A DNA stretch of 46,131 nucleotides. Source: CBDUMN01 sp965368335. GTDB taxonomy: Bacteria > Pseudomonadota > Alphaproteobacteria > Rhodospirillales > JAPHRK01. Under the pieces are notes generated by a model. It saw only the letters and a program-made list of their open reading frames with translations, made no database searches and was not told where the DNA came from. This document shows, piece by piece, positions 1 to 7,989 of the stretch (its first letter is position 1; each line of letters opens with the position of its first letter). The position numbers were made by a program, and so were the translations under genes. The stretch lies in the NCBI GenBank assembly GCA_965368335.1, contig CBDUMN010000019.1, forward strand, positions 1 to 46,131, given 5' to 3'.

Positions 1-1
1 G

Positions 2-1129
2 GGCGAGTTCTATCAGCTCGACCTGGAAATGGCCTACTGCACCCAGGACGATGTGTTCGAGGTGGTGGAAAACGTACTGCACGATATCTTTACGCAGTTT
101 AAGGGCGAAAGGGAGGTTTGTGACAAGCCGTTCCGCCGCATTCCCTTTGCCGAGGCCATGCTGAAATACGGTTCCGATAAGCCGGACCTGCGCAACCCGC
201 TGATCATTAGTGATGTGACCGAAGCCTTCCGGGGGTCCAACTTCGGTTTGTTCGCCAATTTAATCGAGAAGAAAAGCGCCGTGGTTCGCGCTATTCCGGC
301 GACCGGCGCAGCGGCCAAGCCGCGCAGCTTCTTTGACAAGCTCAACGATTGGGCTCGTGAAGAAGGGGCGGGTGGTCTTGGCTATATCGTGTTCAACGAT
401 GACGGCACCACCAAAGGGCCGATTGCCAAAAATCTCGATGAAGACCGGATCAATCAAATTCGCGAAGCCTCGGGCGTCCAGCCGGGCGATGCCGTGTTCT
501 TCGCCGCTGGTTCGGAAGAAGACGCTGCGGAATTTGCCGGTCAGGCCCGCGAGCGGCTCTGCGATGAGTTGGAGTTGCGCGAAGAAAACGCTTTCCGCTT
601 CTGCTGGATTGTCGATTATCCCATGTACGAGCTGGACAAAGACACCGGCAAGATCGACTTCAGCCACAATCCCTTCTCTATGCCCCAGGGCGGTATGGAA
701 GCGCTGGAAACTAAAGACCCGCTGGATATCCTTGCTTACCAGTACGATATCGTTTGCAACGGTGTGGAACTTTCCTCCGGCGCAATTCGGAACCATCGCC
801 CCGACATTATGGTCAAGGCTTTTGAGATTGCCGGATACAGCGAAGAAGTCGTCGAGAAGGAATTCGGCGGCATGTATAACGCCTTCAAATTCGGCGCACC
901 GCCTCACGGTGGCTCCGCCCCGGGCGTTGACCGGATTGTCATGTTGTTGGCCGATGAGCCAAACATTCGTGAGATTATCCTCTTCCCGATGAATCAGCAG
1001 GCTCAGGACCTGCTGATGCAGGCTCCCAACACGGTCAGCGAGCGGCAGCTAAAAGAGCTGCACATCAAGCTCAATCTTCCAAAGGTGAAGAAAAAGGCCG
1101 AAGGCGACGAAGGAAAAGACGCCTCCTAA
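2..1129 (+). CDS. aspS: Aspartyl-tRNA synthetase, C-terminal part (5' end outside window)
   Basis: Class II aminoacyl-tRNA synthetase that charges tRNA-Asp in the cytoplasm. The reading frame is open from base 2, and the visible 375 residues begin GEFYQLDLEM, a conserved stretch of the bacterial AspRS catalytic core. The bacterial-type GAD insertion domain follows (roughly VTEAFRGSNFG through the GYIVF segment). The catalytic fold then resumes and ends with motif 3 (PPHGGSAPGVDRIVMLL) and the usual C-terminal LFPMNQQAQDLL segment. The 5' third of the gene, with the anticodon-binding domain, lies upstream of the window. A strong hairpin terminator follows the stop codon, so this is the last gene of its transcript. 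Identification is secure. Confidence 0.97.
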   Translation, partial: GEFYQLDLEMAYCTQDDVFEVVENVLHDIFTQFKGEREVCDKPFRRIPFAEAMLKYGSDKPDLRNPLIISDVTEAFRGSNFGLFANLIEKKSAVVRAIPATGAAAKPRSFFDKLNDWAREEGAGGLGYIVFNDDGTTKGPIAKNLDEDRINQIREASGVQPGDAVFFAAGSEEDAAEFAGQARERLCDELELREENAFRFCWIVDYPMYELDKDTGKIDFSHNPFSMPQGGMEALETKDPLDILAYQYDIVCNGVELSSGAIRNHRPDIMVKAFEIAGYSEEVVEKEFGGMYNAFKFGAPPHGGSAPGVDRIVMLLADEPNIREIILFPMNQQAQDLLMQAPNTVSERQLKELHIKLNLPKVKKKAEGDEGKDAS

Positions 1130-1149
1130 AGGCAGAAAAAGCGGAAATG

Positions 1150-1182
1150 ACGGCCTGCCGTTTGGCGGGCCGTTTTTCTTTT
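1150..1182 (+). terminator. Rho-independent terminator of aspS
   Basis: A GC-rich hairpin (arms ACGGCCTGCC and GGCGGGCCGT around a GTTT loop) is followed directly by a T-rich run. It starts 20 bases after the aspS stop codon. Confidence 0.85.
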
Positions 1183-1434
1183 AAGCCTGTTTGTGCGGTT
1201 CGTCACAGCATTCAACGAACCAATCCACCATGATGTGTCCCGGAGTTGGCCGCCAGTTCTTGGCGTTTTTTAGCGTGGTCCGATTCGCAAAGAATCTGGC
1301 CTTTTGGGACTCTAAATCAAATTTTTTAAGGGTCGTTATAGGTTTATTAAGTAAGCCTTTGATTCAATAGACTCATTCTTACGAGCCCGCACTCGTGGGG
1401 CAGGGACTAGAATGGGGACCCTGGGGGACAGAAA
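1183..1434. other. Intergenic region between aspS terminator and lipoprotein gene
   Basis: About 250 bases with no supportable gene. The middle (around 1315-1375) is AT-rich and probably holds the promoter of the downstream lipoprotein gene. A purine-rich GGGGGAC stretch just before base 1435 can serve as its ribosome binding site. Confidence 0.5.
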
Positions 1435-2064
1435 ATGCCGAGACTACTACCTATCCTGTTGATTCCGTTATTTTTAGGTGGCTGCGCGCTGCCTGTTCAT
1501 TTTCAAATTGCGTCCTTGGCTCTGGACGGCTTTCTCTATCTGACGACGGAGAAAAGCCTGACCGACCACGGTATCTCGCAAGTGACCGGCAAGGACTGCG
1601 CATTGCACCGGGTCGTCACCCGGGAAAACAATGTAATTTGTGATGATCAGGCTGTTGACGATACTGCCGTGGCGCTTGCGCCTAGCAAAGACAATCAAAT
1701 CGAAACTTTTGCGTGGCAGAATGATCAAGGTGCGCCGGTGAGTGTTTTAGCGCCGAAAGTTGATGAGGCAAAGCCAGAGGCCGTCGAAATGACCGAAGTC
1801 GTCGATTTGTGGTCCAACGAAGTGCCGGAACACCTCTTGCCCGATAATTATTTAGAGGTCGTTGCTCAAGCTGAAGATAATTTTGTTGTGCCGGAAATTC
1901 CCGCTCAGGTCGATGTCTCCGGTCCGGCATCGGCGCAAACCGTTGCATCAGAAGCGGTGGTGGACTTTTGGTCGGCTGACGTTCCCGACCACTTGCTGGA
2001 AAAGGTTGAGCAGCCAGAGCAGCAGGCGGAAGCCTCGTTTGGCGAGATCAATCACATATACTAA
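1435..2064 (+). CDS. Small lipoprotein with an internal repeat
   Basis: A 209-residue exported protein of unknown function. The N-terminus MPRLLPILLIPLFLGGC is a typical lipoprotein signal with lipobox LGGC, so the mature protein should start at Cys17 and be lipid-anchored in a membrane. The C-terminal half is acidic, Pro/Glu/Val-rich and probably disordered. It carries two copies of a short motif, VVDLWSNEVPEHLL and VVDFWSADVPDHLL, about 60 residues apart. A purine-rich GGGGGAC precedes the ATG. It stands alone between two terminators, so it is likely monocistronic. I do not recognise the family. Confidence 0.75.
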   Translation: MPRLLPILLIPLFLGGCALPVHFQIASLALDGFLYLTTEKSLTDHGISQVTGKDCALHRVVTRENNVICDDQAVDDTAVALAPSKDNQIETFAWQNDQGAPVSVLAPKVDEAKPEAVEMTEVVDLWSNEVPEHLLPDNYLEVVAQAEDNFVVPEIPAQVDVSGPASAQTVASEAVVDFWSADVPDHLLEKVEQPEQQAEASFGEINHIY

Positions 2065-2099
2065 TTTGCAGAGAAGGTCCCGCTGAGGGGCATCACCTG

Positions 2100-2126
2100 A
2101 AGGGGGCTGCGGCCCCCTTTTTTTGA
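2100..2126 (+). terminator. Rho-independent terminator after the lipoprotein gene
   Basis: Hairpin with arms AGGGGGC and GCCCCCT around a short loop, followed by a run of about eight T residues. Confidence 0.88.
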
Positions 2127-2213
2127 TGGTGCGGCTTGATGGTGGTTATGGCGATGTTTGTTGCTTGATCCTTATGGTGCGGCTGATTGACAAGACTGAG
2201 GGACCTGCCGTCT

Positions 2214-2540
2214 ATGACCGAAACTATGTTAGGCCATAACTCACAAGGCATTGCCATTACCGTTGAGGTGAGGCTGTTCAACAGTGTTGCCAAAGCGGCG
2301 GGTGAGGGCGGCAGTGTGCGTCAATTGACCCTTCCGGCAGGTGGGCGTGTCGGCGATGTGGTGCAGGCGTTGAATATTCCGAAAAGTGCAGTTTTTCTCG
2401 CGCTGGTAAACGGCCGCGATGTTACGCCCGGCTTGATCGGTGCGGAAATCCGCACCGGCCATGAGCTTGAAGATGGCGACGTAGTGGCGCTTTCCGGGCC
2501 GGTTCCCTACAGTTATGGGTATGGCGCACCGGTTGTTTAG
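2214..2540 (+). CDS. MoaD/ThiS-like beta-grasp protein lacking a terminal Gly-Gly
   Basis: A 108-residue protein with the ubiquitin-like beta-grasp pattern of MoaD/ThiS sulfur carriers: a VEVRLFNSVAKAAG first strand, TLPAGGRVGDVVQAL helix region, FLALVNGRDV, and the closing LEDGDVVALSGPV strand. True sulfur carriers end in Gly-Gly, which is adenylated and thiocarboxylated. Here the chain continues to YSYGYGAPVV with no Gly-Gly, so a carrier role is doubtful. I chose the ATG at 2214 over an upstream TTG at 2187. The gene overlaps the stop of the convergent PaaX-type gene by a few bases. It may assist the nearby molybdoenzyme, but that is inference. Confidence 0.7.
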   Translation: MTETMLGHNSQGIAITVEVRLFNSVAKAAGEGGSVRQLTLPAGGRVGDVVQALNIPKSAVFLALVNGRDVTPGLIGAEIRTGHELEDGDVVALSGPVPYSYGYGAPVV

Positions 2541-3466
2541 CTTTGTGGGGGGCGAAGCCCGCCAAATCTCTGATAATAACTGGGATGGGCTTCTGGGATT
2601 GGCCCGTCCGCTGTTTCGGCAAGCGATGAGACATGTTCCTCAGCTCCATGCTCGACCAAGCGGTATAGGTTGCGGCTAAGGGTGCGCGCCGCCTTTCCGG
2701 GCCAATTTGCGGGCAAAAGCTCCTCTGGCAGCATCGGATCTTTGAGGATCGCTTTTCGGTAGCCGTGCATCAAAAGCGTTCGGATGGTGAAGCAAAGCTC
2801 GGGGGATAAGGTTGTCAGCTCTGAGAGTGCCGCCCAGACCGGACGGAACACGTTTAAAAAAGTCTCATAGTCTTTTTCTAGGCGGTTAAGGTCCCAGCAT
2901 TGGCGAACGGTTTGGTCTATGCTTTGTTCTGGCAGCCAGTCGCATCTTTTTCCCCGGACGATGAACGGGGCGTTTTGCTGGTCGGGAAAGAGATTTTGGA
3001 GGCTGCTCTCATCGGGTGAGGGGTGTAGGAAAATGCCAGGGGTGAGTTGTCCAAAGCCCATCCACCCAAGGTCGCGTCTTAAGCTTTCCCTTTGGGTGGG
3101 TTTTAAATCCGCCATTGGCGGGCAGACGACTGTCCACTGATTATCCCATGTTGAGATCTGGCTTTTGTAGATGCGTTCATGAGCGGCGTTGAAGCGCCGT
3201 CGACCGATATCGGTAAGATGGTAATAACTGCACCTTCCGACCGAGCGGGCAACCAGCCAGTTATCGCCCGATAATCTGAGGACGGATGTTCTAACTGCGC
3301 GTTCGGTGAAATTGAACGGCTTTAAGAGCTCAATAATGCTGCCTAGCCAAGCCTCGCCCCCACGGTGGGATATGGCGTCTCCATAAACGGTGATAATAAG
3401 CGATTTCACTCTTGGGCTTAAGAGCTCCAGGGTGCGCTCGACGATCTCTTCTTCCTTCTGAATCAT
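2537..3466 (-). CDS. PaaX-family transcriptional repressor
   Basis: A 309-residue regulator of the PaaX family, whose best known member represses phenylacetate catabolic operons and is released by phenylacetyl-CoA. The N-terminal winged helix shows the family signature LIITVYGDAISHRGGEAWLG followed by an ERAVRTSVLRLSGDNWL segment. The central and C-terminal PaaX domains follow, and the length matches the family norm of about 300. The gene is divergent from the molybdoenzyme operon across a 214-bp AT-rich gap, the classical layout for a repressor controlling its neighbour. The Azoarcus PadR regulator of anaerobic phenylacetate degradation is, as I recall, of this type. The effector here is inferred, not shown. 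Confidence 0.88.
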   Translation of the reverse strand: MIQKEEEIVERTLELLSPRVKSLIITVYGDAISHRGGEAWLGSIIELLKPFNFTERAVRTSVLRLSGDNWLVARSVGRCSYYHLTDIGRRRFNAAHERIYKSQISTWDNQWTVVCPPMADLKPTQRESLRRDLGWMGFGQLTPGIFLHPSPDESSLQNLFPDQQNAPFIVRGKRCDWLPEQSIDQTVRQCWDLNRLEKDYETFLNVFRPVWAALSELTTLSPELCFTIRTLLMHGYRKAILKDPMLPEELLPANWPGKAARTLSRNLYRLVEHGAEEHVSSLAETADGPIPEAHPSYYQRFGGLRPPQS

Positions 3467-3680
3467 GGCGTCATCTTAACGACCCGCTCAATCAAGGCAA
3501 TCAAATACGCTAAATTTTAAAAATGATACAATTTCCATTGTGTAAATTAAAAAAGCGTGTCACTTTAGCGAAATAGAAATCATAACCAATTGAAAAATAA
3601 CAAAAATAAAACTTCATATTTATGAGTTTATCGGCAATGTCTGAGTATTGCCGACTTCTCTAGTAGAGGAAGGGGGCGGC
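3467..3680. promoter_or_regulatory. Divergent promoter/operator region, PaaX-type gene and molybdoenzyme operon
   Basis: An AT-rich 214-bp gap between the two divergent start codons, clearly richer in A+T than the flanking genes. It contains an inverted repeat ACAATttccATTGT at 3529-3542 (approximate) that could bind the PaaX-type dimer, and a TTGAAA hexamer near 3590 with AT-rich sequence about 18 bases downstream, a weak promoter candidate for the operon. The start codon at 3681 is preceded by the strong ribosome binding site AGGAAGGGGG. Confidence 0.5.
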
Positions 3681-6431
3681 ATGTCAGAGCAGCAATCGTT
3701 AGCGACCTATTGCTACAACTGTGTCTCCGGGCCCGATTTGTTGCGGGTGTCGGTTGAAGATGGGGTAGCTAAAACGGTGGAGCCGGATCATAAGGCGATG
3801 AACATTCATCCGGCGCATGGGCGGCCCTGCATCAAGGCTTACGGCCTTGTGCAGAAAACCTATAATCCCCACCGGGTGACCACGCCGATGAAGCGGACCA
3901 ACCCTAAAAAAGGAAAGGATGAAGATCCGGGCTTTGTGCCGATTTCTTGGGATGAAGCGTTGGATATCATCGCAGGGAAGTTGCGTGGAATTCGTGAGCG
4001 CGGCTTGCTTGACGATCAGGGATTGCCGCGCCTGGCTGCGACTTTTGGGCATGGCGGCACCCCGGCTCATTACATGGGTACCTTGCCTGCCTTTCTTTCT
4101 GCTTGGGGGCCTATCGATTATAGCTTCGGCTCCGGTCAGGGCGTCAAATGCGTCCATTCAGAGCATCTATATGGTGAGTTTTGGCACCGCGCCTTTACCG
4201 TTTGCGCCGACACTGTTTCAACCCGTTACATTGTTTCCTTCGGCACCAATGTTGAGGTGACGGGTGGTGTCTGTGCTGTGCGACGCCATGCAGATGCGAG
4301 AATTCGCGGAATTAAACGGGTGCAGGTTGAGCCGCATATGTCGCCTACGGCGGCTTGTTCGGCCGAATGGGTGCCGGTGAAGCCGAAAACCGATGCAGCC
4401 TTCATGTTGGCGATGGTTCATACTCTGTTGTTCGATGCCGCACGGGATCAGCTTGATATTCCCTTCCTTCGCGATCGAACGGCTTCGCCTTACCTAGTCG
4501 GTCCGGAAGGCTGGTATCTGCGTGATCCGGATACTCAGAAGCCTTTGATTTGGGATGAAAAAACGCAATCGGCCGTGCCTTTCGATATGAAAGGAGCCGT
4601 CCCAGCCGTTGAAGGAACCTTTACTGTCGCCAAGGCCATCACCCGAGGGCCGGATGAAGAGTTCGAAGCCCATGAGAACGTAGAAGGGCGGACGGCTTTT
4701 GACGAAATGGTTGAGGGAATGCGGCCGTTCTCCCCCGAATGGGCGGGCGATATTTGTGGCGTTCCGGCGGAGACGATCCGCCGTGTGGCGTTGGAATATT
4801 TGGAGAATGCCTGCGTCGGCGAGACGATTGATATCAATGGCAAGACCCTGCCTTTCCGGCCGGTCGCCATCACACTGGGTAAAACTGTCAACAACGGTTG
4901 GGGGGCTTTCGAGTGCTGCTGGTCGCGCACCGTTTTAGCCACCCTGGTTGGAGCGCTCGAAGTTCCCGGCGGCACCTTGGGCACCACCATCCGGATCAAC
5001 AAGCCACATGAAAACCGCTTACTCTCGGTAAAGCCCGGTGAAGATGGTTTTATGGCGTCGCGGTTCAATCCAACCGGCAAGGATACCTGGATTTCCGAAC
5101 CCACCGGACGGAATGCTCATCGAACCTTGATCCCGATTGTTGGCAACTCGCCCTGGAGTCAGGCTCTTGGTCCGACCCATCTGGCTTGGTTGTTCCTGCG
5201 GGAAACTCCGGAAGGCTGGCCGAAGCCGTCGCAGCCGGAAGTCTGGTTCGCCTATCGCACGAACCCGGCGATCTCATTCTGGGAAACAGATACCCTTTCA
5301 TCGACCATGGCGACCATGCCGTTCATCGTCGGTTTCGCCTATACCATGGATGAAACCAACCATATGGCCGATGTGTTGCTGCCCGATGCGACCGATTTGG
5401 AGAGCACGCAACTAACCCGGATCGGCGGCACCAAGTTTACAGAGCAACATTGGCAACATCAGGGGGTCGCCCTGCGCCAGCCAATTGTCGAGCCGCAAGG
5501 CGAAGCCCGTGATTTTTCGTGGATTTCAGCCGAATTGGCGAAACGTGTCGGCCTGATTGAAGAATATACGGCGGCGCTTAACCGCGGCACCATTTGTGCT
5601 CCTCTGCAAGGTGAAGGGTACGATTATAGCCTCGCTTCCGATGAAGTTCATGACGTCGATAAGGTTTGGGACTCCATTTGCAAAGCCACGACGGCTGAAT
5701 TGACCGAAGGGGAAGACGTTAAAGATCTGGACTGGTTTAAGGAAAACGGTTGGTTCGTCGTGCCCTTCGACCGGGCTGATTGGTATTTGACCCCAACCAT
5801 GGAAGAAATGGGGCTGCGCTACGAACTGCCTTATCAAGAACGTCTGTTGCGGACCGGGAAGGAGTTGGAGCGTCGTCTCCATGAGAAAGGTATTCATTGG
5901 TGGGATAAACAACTGACCGAGTATCAGGCGATTCCCAAGTGGCACGATGTGCCTGCCCATTGGGTGGAGTCGATTAAGGAACTGGGTGAGAACCCCGATG
6001 ATTACCCATACTGGGGGATCACCACCAAAAGTATGCCCTACACCACAGGCAACAATGTGGGAATTCCTCTGATGAACGAAGCGGCGCAAAATCTGCGGGG
6101 CCATGGCGCCGTGACGCTTAACGCCGATACCGGGCGGGAGCACGGCCTTAAGAACGGCGATTGGGTCGAAGTTACTTCACCGGTTGGATCAACGGTCGGC
6201 AAGGTGCAACTGGTTCAGGGATGTCGTCCCGATACGGTTGTCATTCCTGGTCAATACGCCCACTGGAAGACGCCTATCGCCAAGGATCTTAATTTCCCGT
6301 CGTTGAACAAGATTGCGCCTTTGTCATCTGTCTCCCTTGCTTTGACCGACGCCACGGGATCGGGAGCCGATGTCGTGCGGGTCCGTATAGCCAAGGTCGA
6401 TGGCCCGGCCGGGAAGGGAGGCGTCCAATGA
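3681..6431 (+). CDS. Molybdopterin oxidoreductase catalytic subunit, phenylacetyl-CoA:acceptor oxidoreductase PadB-like
   Basis: A 916-residue DMSO-reductase-family protein, the catalytic subunit of a three-subunit molybdenum (or tungsten) enzyme. The N-terminus has a shortened iron-sulfur motif (C11, C14, C50), with Pro at the place of the usual third Cys. The molybdopterin core follows (FVPISWDEALDIIAGKL, then SGQGVKCVHSEHLYG), and a dinucleotide-binding domain occupies roughly the last 130 residues (AVTLNADTGREHGLKNGDWV). No twin-arginine signal is present, so it should act in the cytoplasm, unlike TtrA, PhsA or DmsA. With the PaaX regulator next door, the best fit is PadB, which oxidises phenylacetyl-CoA to phenylglyoxylate. 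A cytoplasmic sulfite dehydrogenase (SoeA) is the main alternative. It overlaps the next gene by ATGA. Confidence 0.72.
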   Translation: MSEQQSLATYCYNCVSGPDLLRVSVEDGVAKTVEPDHKAMNIHPAHGRPCIKAYGLVQKTYNPHRVTTPMKRTNPKKGKDEDPGFVPISWDEALDIIAGKLRGIRERGLLDDQGLPRLAATFGHGGTPAHYMGTLPAFLSAWGPIDYSFGSGQGVKCVHSEHLYGEFWHRAFTVCADTVSTRYIVSFGTNVEVTGGVCAVRRHADARIRGIKRVQVEPHMSPTAACSAEWVPVKPKTDAAFMLAMVHTLLFDAARDQLDIPFLRDRTASPYLVGPEGWYLRDPDTQKPLIWDEKTQSAVPFDMKGAVPAVEGTFTVAKAITRGPDEEFEAHENVEGRTAFDEMVEGMRPFSPEWAGDICGVPAETIRRVALEYLENACVGETIDINGKTLPFRPVAITLGKTVNNGWGAFECCWSRTVLATLVGALEVPGGTLGTTIRINKPHENRLLSVKPGEDGFMASRFNPTGKDTWISEPTGRNAHRTLIPIVGNSPWSQALGPTHLAWLFLRETPEGWPKPSQPEVWFAYRTNPAISFWETDTLSSTMATMPFIVGFAYTMDETNHMADVLLPDATDLESTQLTRIGGTKFTEQHWQHQGVALRQPIVEPQGEARDFSWISAELAKRVGLIEEYTAALNRGTICAPLQGEGYDYSLASDEVHDVDKVWDSICKATTAELTEGEDVKDLDWFKENGWFVVPFDRADWYLTPTMEEMGLRYELPYQERLLRTGKELERRLHEKGIHWWDKQLTEYQAIPKWHDVPAHWVESIKELGENPDDYPYWGITTKSMPYTTGNNVGIPLMNEAAQNLRGHGAVTLNADTGREHGLKNGDWVEVTSPVGSTVGKVQLVQGCRPDTVVIPGQYAHWKTPIAKDLNFPSLNKIAPLSSVSLALTDATGSGADVVRVRIAKVDGPAGKGGVQ

Positions 6432-7084
6432 CCCGTTATGTAATGGTTGCCGACCTCCGCCGATGTGTCGGCTGCCAAACCTGCACGGTCGCCTGCAAGG
6501 AAAGCAACGGCACACCGCCGGGCGTTCAATGGCGTAAGGTTCTCGATATCGAGGCCGGGCAATTTCCGGATGTAAGCCGGGTTTTCGTGCCCAGCGGCTG
6601 CCAGCATTGCTCCAATCCTCCCTGTATGGAGGTTTGCCCTTCCACGGCTACGGGACAGCGTGAGGATGGTCTCGTCACCATCGATTACGATCTTTGTATC
6701 GGCTGTGCCTATTGCATCATGGCCTGCCCTTATGAGGCTCGCTACAAGGTCGATGAATCGGCCTTTGCCTATGGCGACAATCCAACGGAGTCGGAAAAGC
6801 TTAAAGCCAAGGATTTCCCTATCGACGTGGCAACCAAATGCACATTCTGCATTGACCGGATTGATGCGGGAATCGCCAAAGGTTTGGTGCCGGGGAAAGA
6901 CCCGGAAGCAACTCCTGTCTGCGTACAGGGATGCATCTCGGGCGCTTTGCGTTTCGGCGATATCGAAGACCCGTCGAGCGGCATCGCTCAATTGCTTGAA
7001 GAAAACAAATCTTTCCGCATGCACGAATATGAGGGAACAGAACCCGGTTTCTACTATTTGTGGGATAAGGAGGCTCCGCTATGA
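6428..7084 (+). CDS. Four-cluster ferredoxin subunit (PadC/DmsB-type)
   Basis: A 218-residue electron-transfer subunit with four cysteine clusters in the order expected for DmsB/PhsB/PadC proteins: CVGCQTCTVACK, CQHCSNPPCMEVCP, CIGCAYCIMACPYEARY and CTFCIDRI with a distal VCVQGCISGALRFGD. It should carry four [4Fe-4S] clusters that pass electrons from the molybdenum subunit to the membrane anchor. The start overlaps the stop of the catalytic subunit (ATGA), and its own stop overlaps the start of the anchor gene in the same way, so the three genes are translationally coupled. The fold is certain; the exact substrate of the complex is inferred from context. Confidence 0.92.
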   Translation: MTRYVMVADLRRCVGCQTCTVACKESNGTPPGVQWRKVLDIEAGQFPDVSRVFVPSGCQHCSNPPCMEVCPSTATGQREDGLVTIDYDLCIGCAYCIMACPYEARYKVDESAFAYGDNPTESEKLKAKDFPIDVATKCTFCIDRIDAGIAKGLVPGKDPEATPVCVQGCISGALRFGDIEDPSSGIAQLLEENKSFRMHEYEGTEPGFYYLWDKEAPL

Positions 7085-7926
7085 ACATGATGAAACAAAT
7101 GGTGACGGCCCGCCGACAGAATTATTGGGATTTAAGGGCTGCCGGAAATTTCATCGGCGGTGGCACCGGTGTCGGGCTGCTGGTTGCGGCTACGGTGGCT
7201 TTGGCCATGGGCGGAGAAAACTATGTGTCTTTGCTTGTCGGTATGGCTAGCCTCTCTCTCGGCTTGTCGCTGGTGTGGTTGGAAATCGGTAAGCCCTGGC
7301 GCGCCTTGAACGTTTTCTTTCACCCTCAAACGTCTTGGATGACACGGGAAGGAATTCTGGCTGGTCCAGCCTTGATAGCGGGCGGTTGCGCATTTTGGTT
7401 TCAGAGCGTCTCCTTGGCGGTGTTGGCTGCTGCTCTTGGCCTTGCTTTCCTTTATTGCCAAGCGCGTATTCTCAAGGCTTCCCGGGCGATTCCTGCATGG
7501 TCCAATAAAACTATCGTTCCCTTGATCGTCGTTGCCGGGTTGGCCGAGGGTGCGGGACTTTTCTTGGCGTTTTCCACTCCGTCCCAGGTATTTATTCTAG
7601 CTGTTTTTGTTCTGGGAGTTCTGCTTGAAGGGCTGCATCAAGTTTATCTTTTCAGTCTGAAAGCGAAGAAAGCTCCGGCTGCGTCGCTCGAATGTTTAAC
7701 CGGACAGGTCGCAAGCGGTGTCGTGCTGGCGAGAATTATTGCTTTGGCGCTTCTAGCAGTGGGGGCGTCCGGTTATGATGCCGCTGTCGTTGCGGGAGGT
7801 GTTTTGCTGACGCTATGCGGTTGGACGTTCAAAGGGCTTTTGGTCACTAAGGCAGCCTATACACGCGGCGCTGCAATTCCCTTTACCCCGACACGGGGGC
7901 GAAGCCAAGCCAAGGCCGTCGGTTAA
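7081..7926 (+). CDS. DmsC/NrfD-type membrane anchor subunit (PadD-like)
   Basis: A 281-residue polytopic membrane protein with about eight hydrophobic helices, the quinone-linked anchor of the oxidoreductase. DmsC-type features include GLSLVWLEIGKPWRALNVF, SWMTREGILAGPA and the ARILKASRAIPAWSN loop. It would pass electrons from the ferredoxin subunit to the quinone pool. It is the last gene of the coupled operon and is followed by a terminator hairpin. The C-terminus is short, basic and presumably cytoplasmic. Confidence 0.82.
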   Translation: MNMMKQMVTARRQNYWDLRAAGNFIGGGTGVGLLVAATVALAMGGENYVSLLVGMASLSLGLSLVWLEIGKPWRALNVFFHPQTSWMTREGILAGPALIAGGCAFWFQSVSLAVLAAALGLAFLYCQARILKASRAIPAWSNKTIVPLIVVAGLAEGAGLFLAFSTPSQVFILAVFVLGVLLEGLHQVYLFSLKAKKAPAASLECLTGQVASGVVLARIIALALLAVGASGYDAAVVAGGVLLTLCGWTFKGLLVTKAAYTRGAAIPFTPTRGRSQAKAVG

Positions 7927-7944
7927 TTTCTCGCTGTATTTTCT

Positions 7945-7986
7945 AAAAAACAACACCCAGCCGTAAAGGCCGGGTGTTGTTTTTTT
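7945..7986. terminator. Bidirectional terminator between the oxidoreductase operon and gabD-type gene
   Basis: Inverted repeat with arms ACAACACCC and GGGTGTTGT, an A-run on the left and a T-run on the right. It can end transcription of both converging genes. Confidence 0.87.
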
Positions 7987-7989
7987 AGA

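Noticed and set aside
260..907. Minus-strand frame opposite aspS
   Set aside because: aspS is certain on the plus strand, and the antisense product matches no family.
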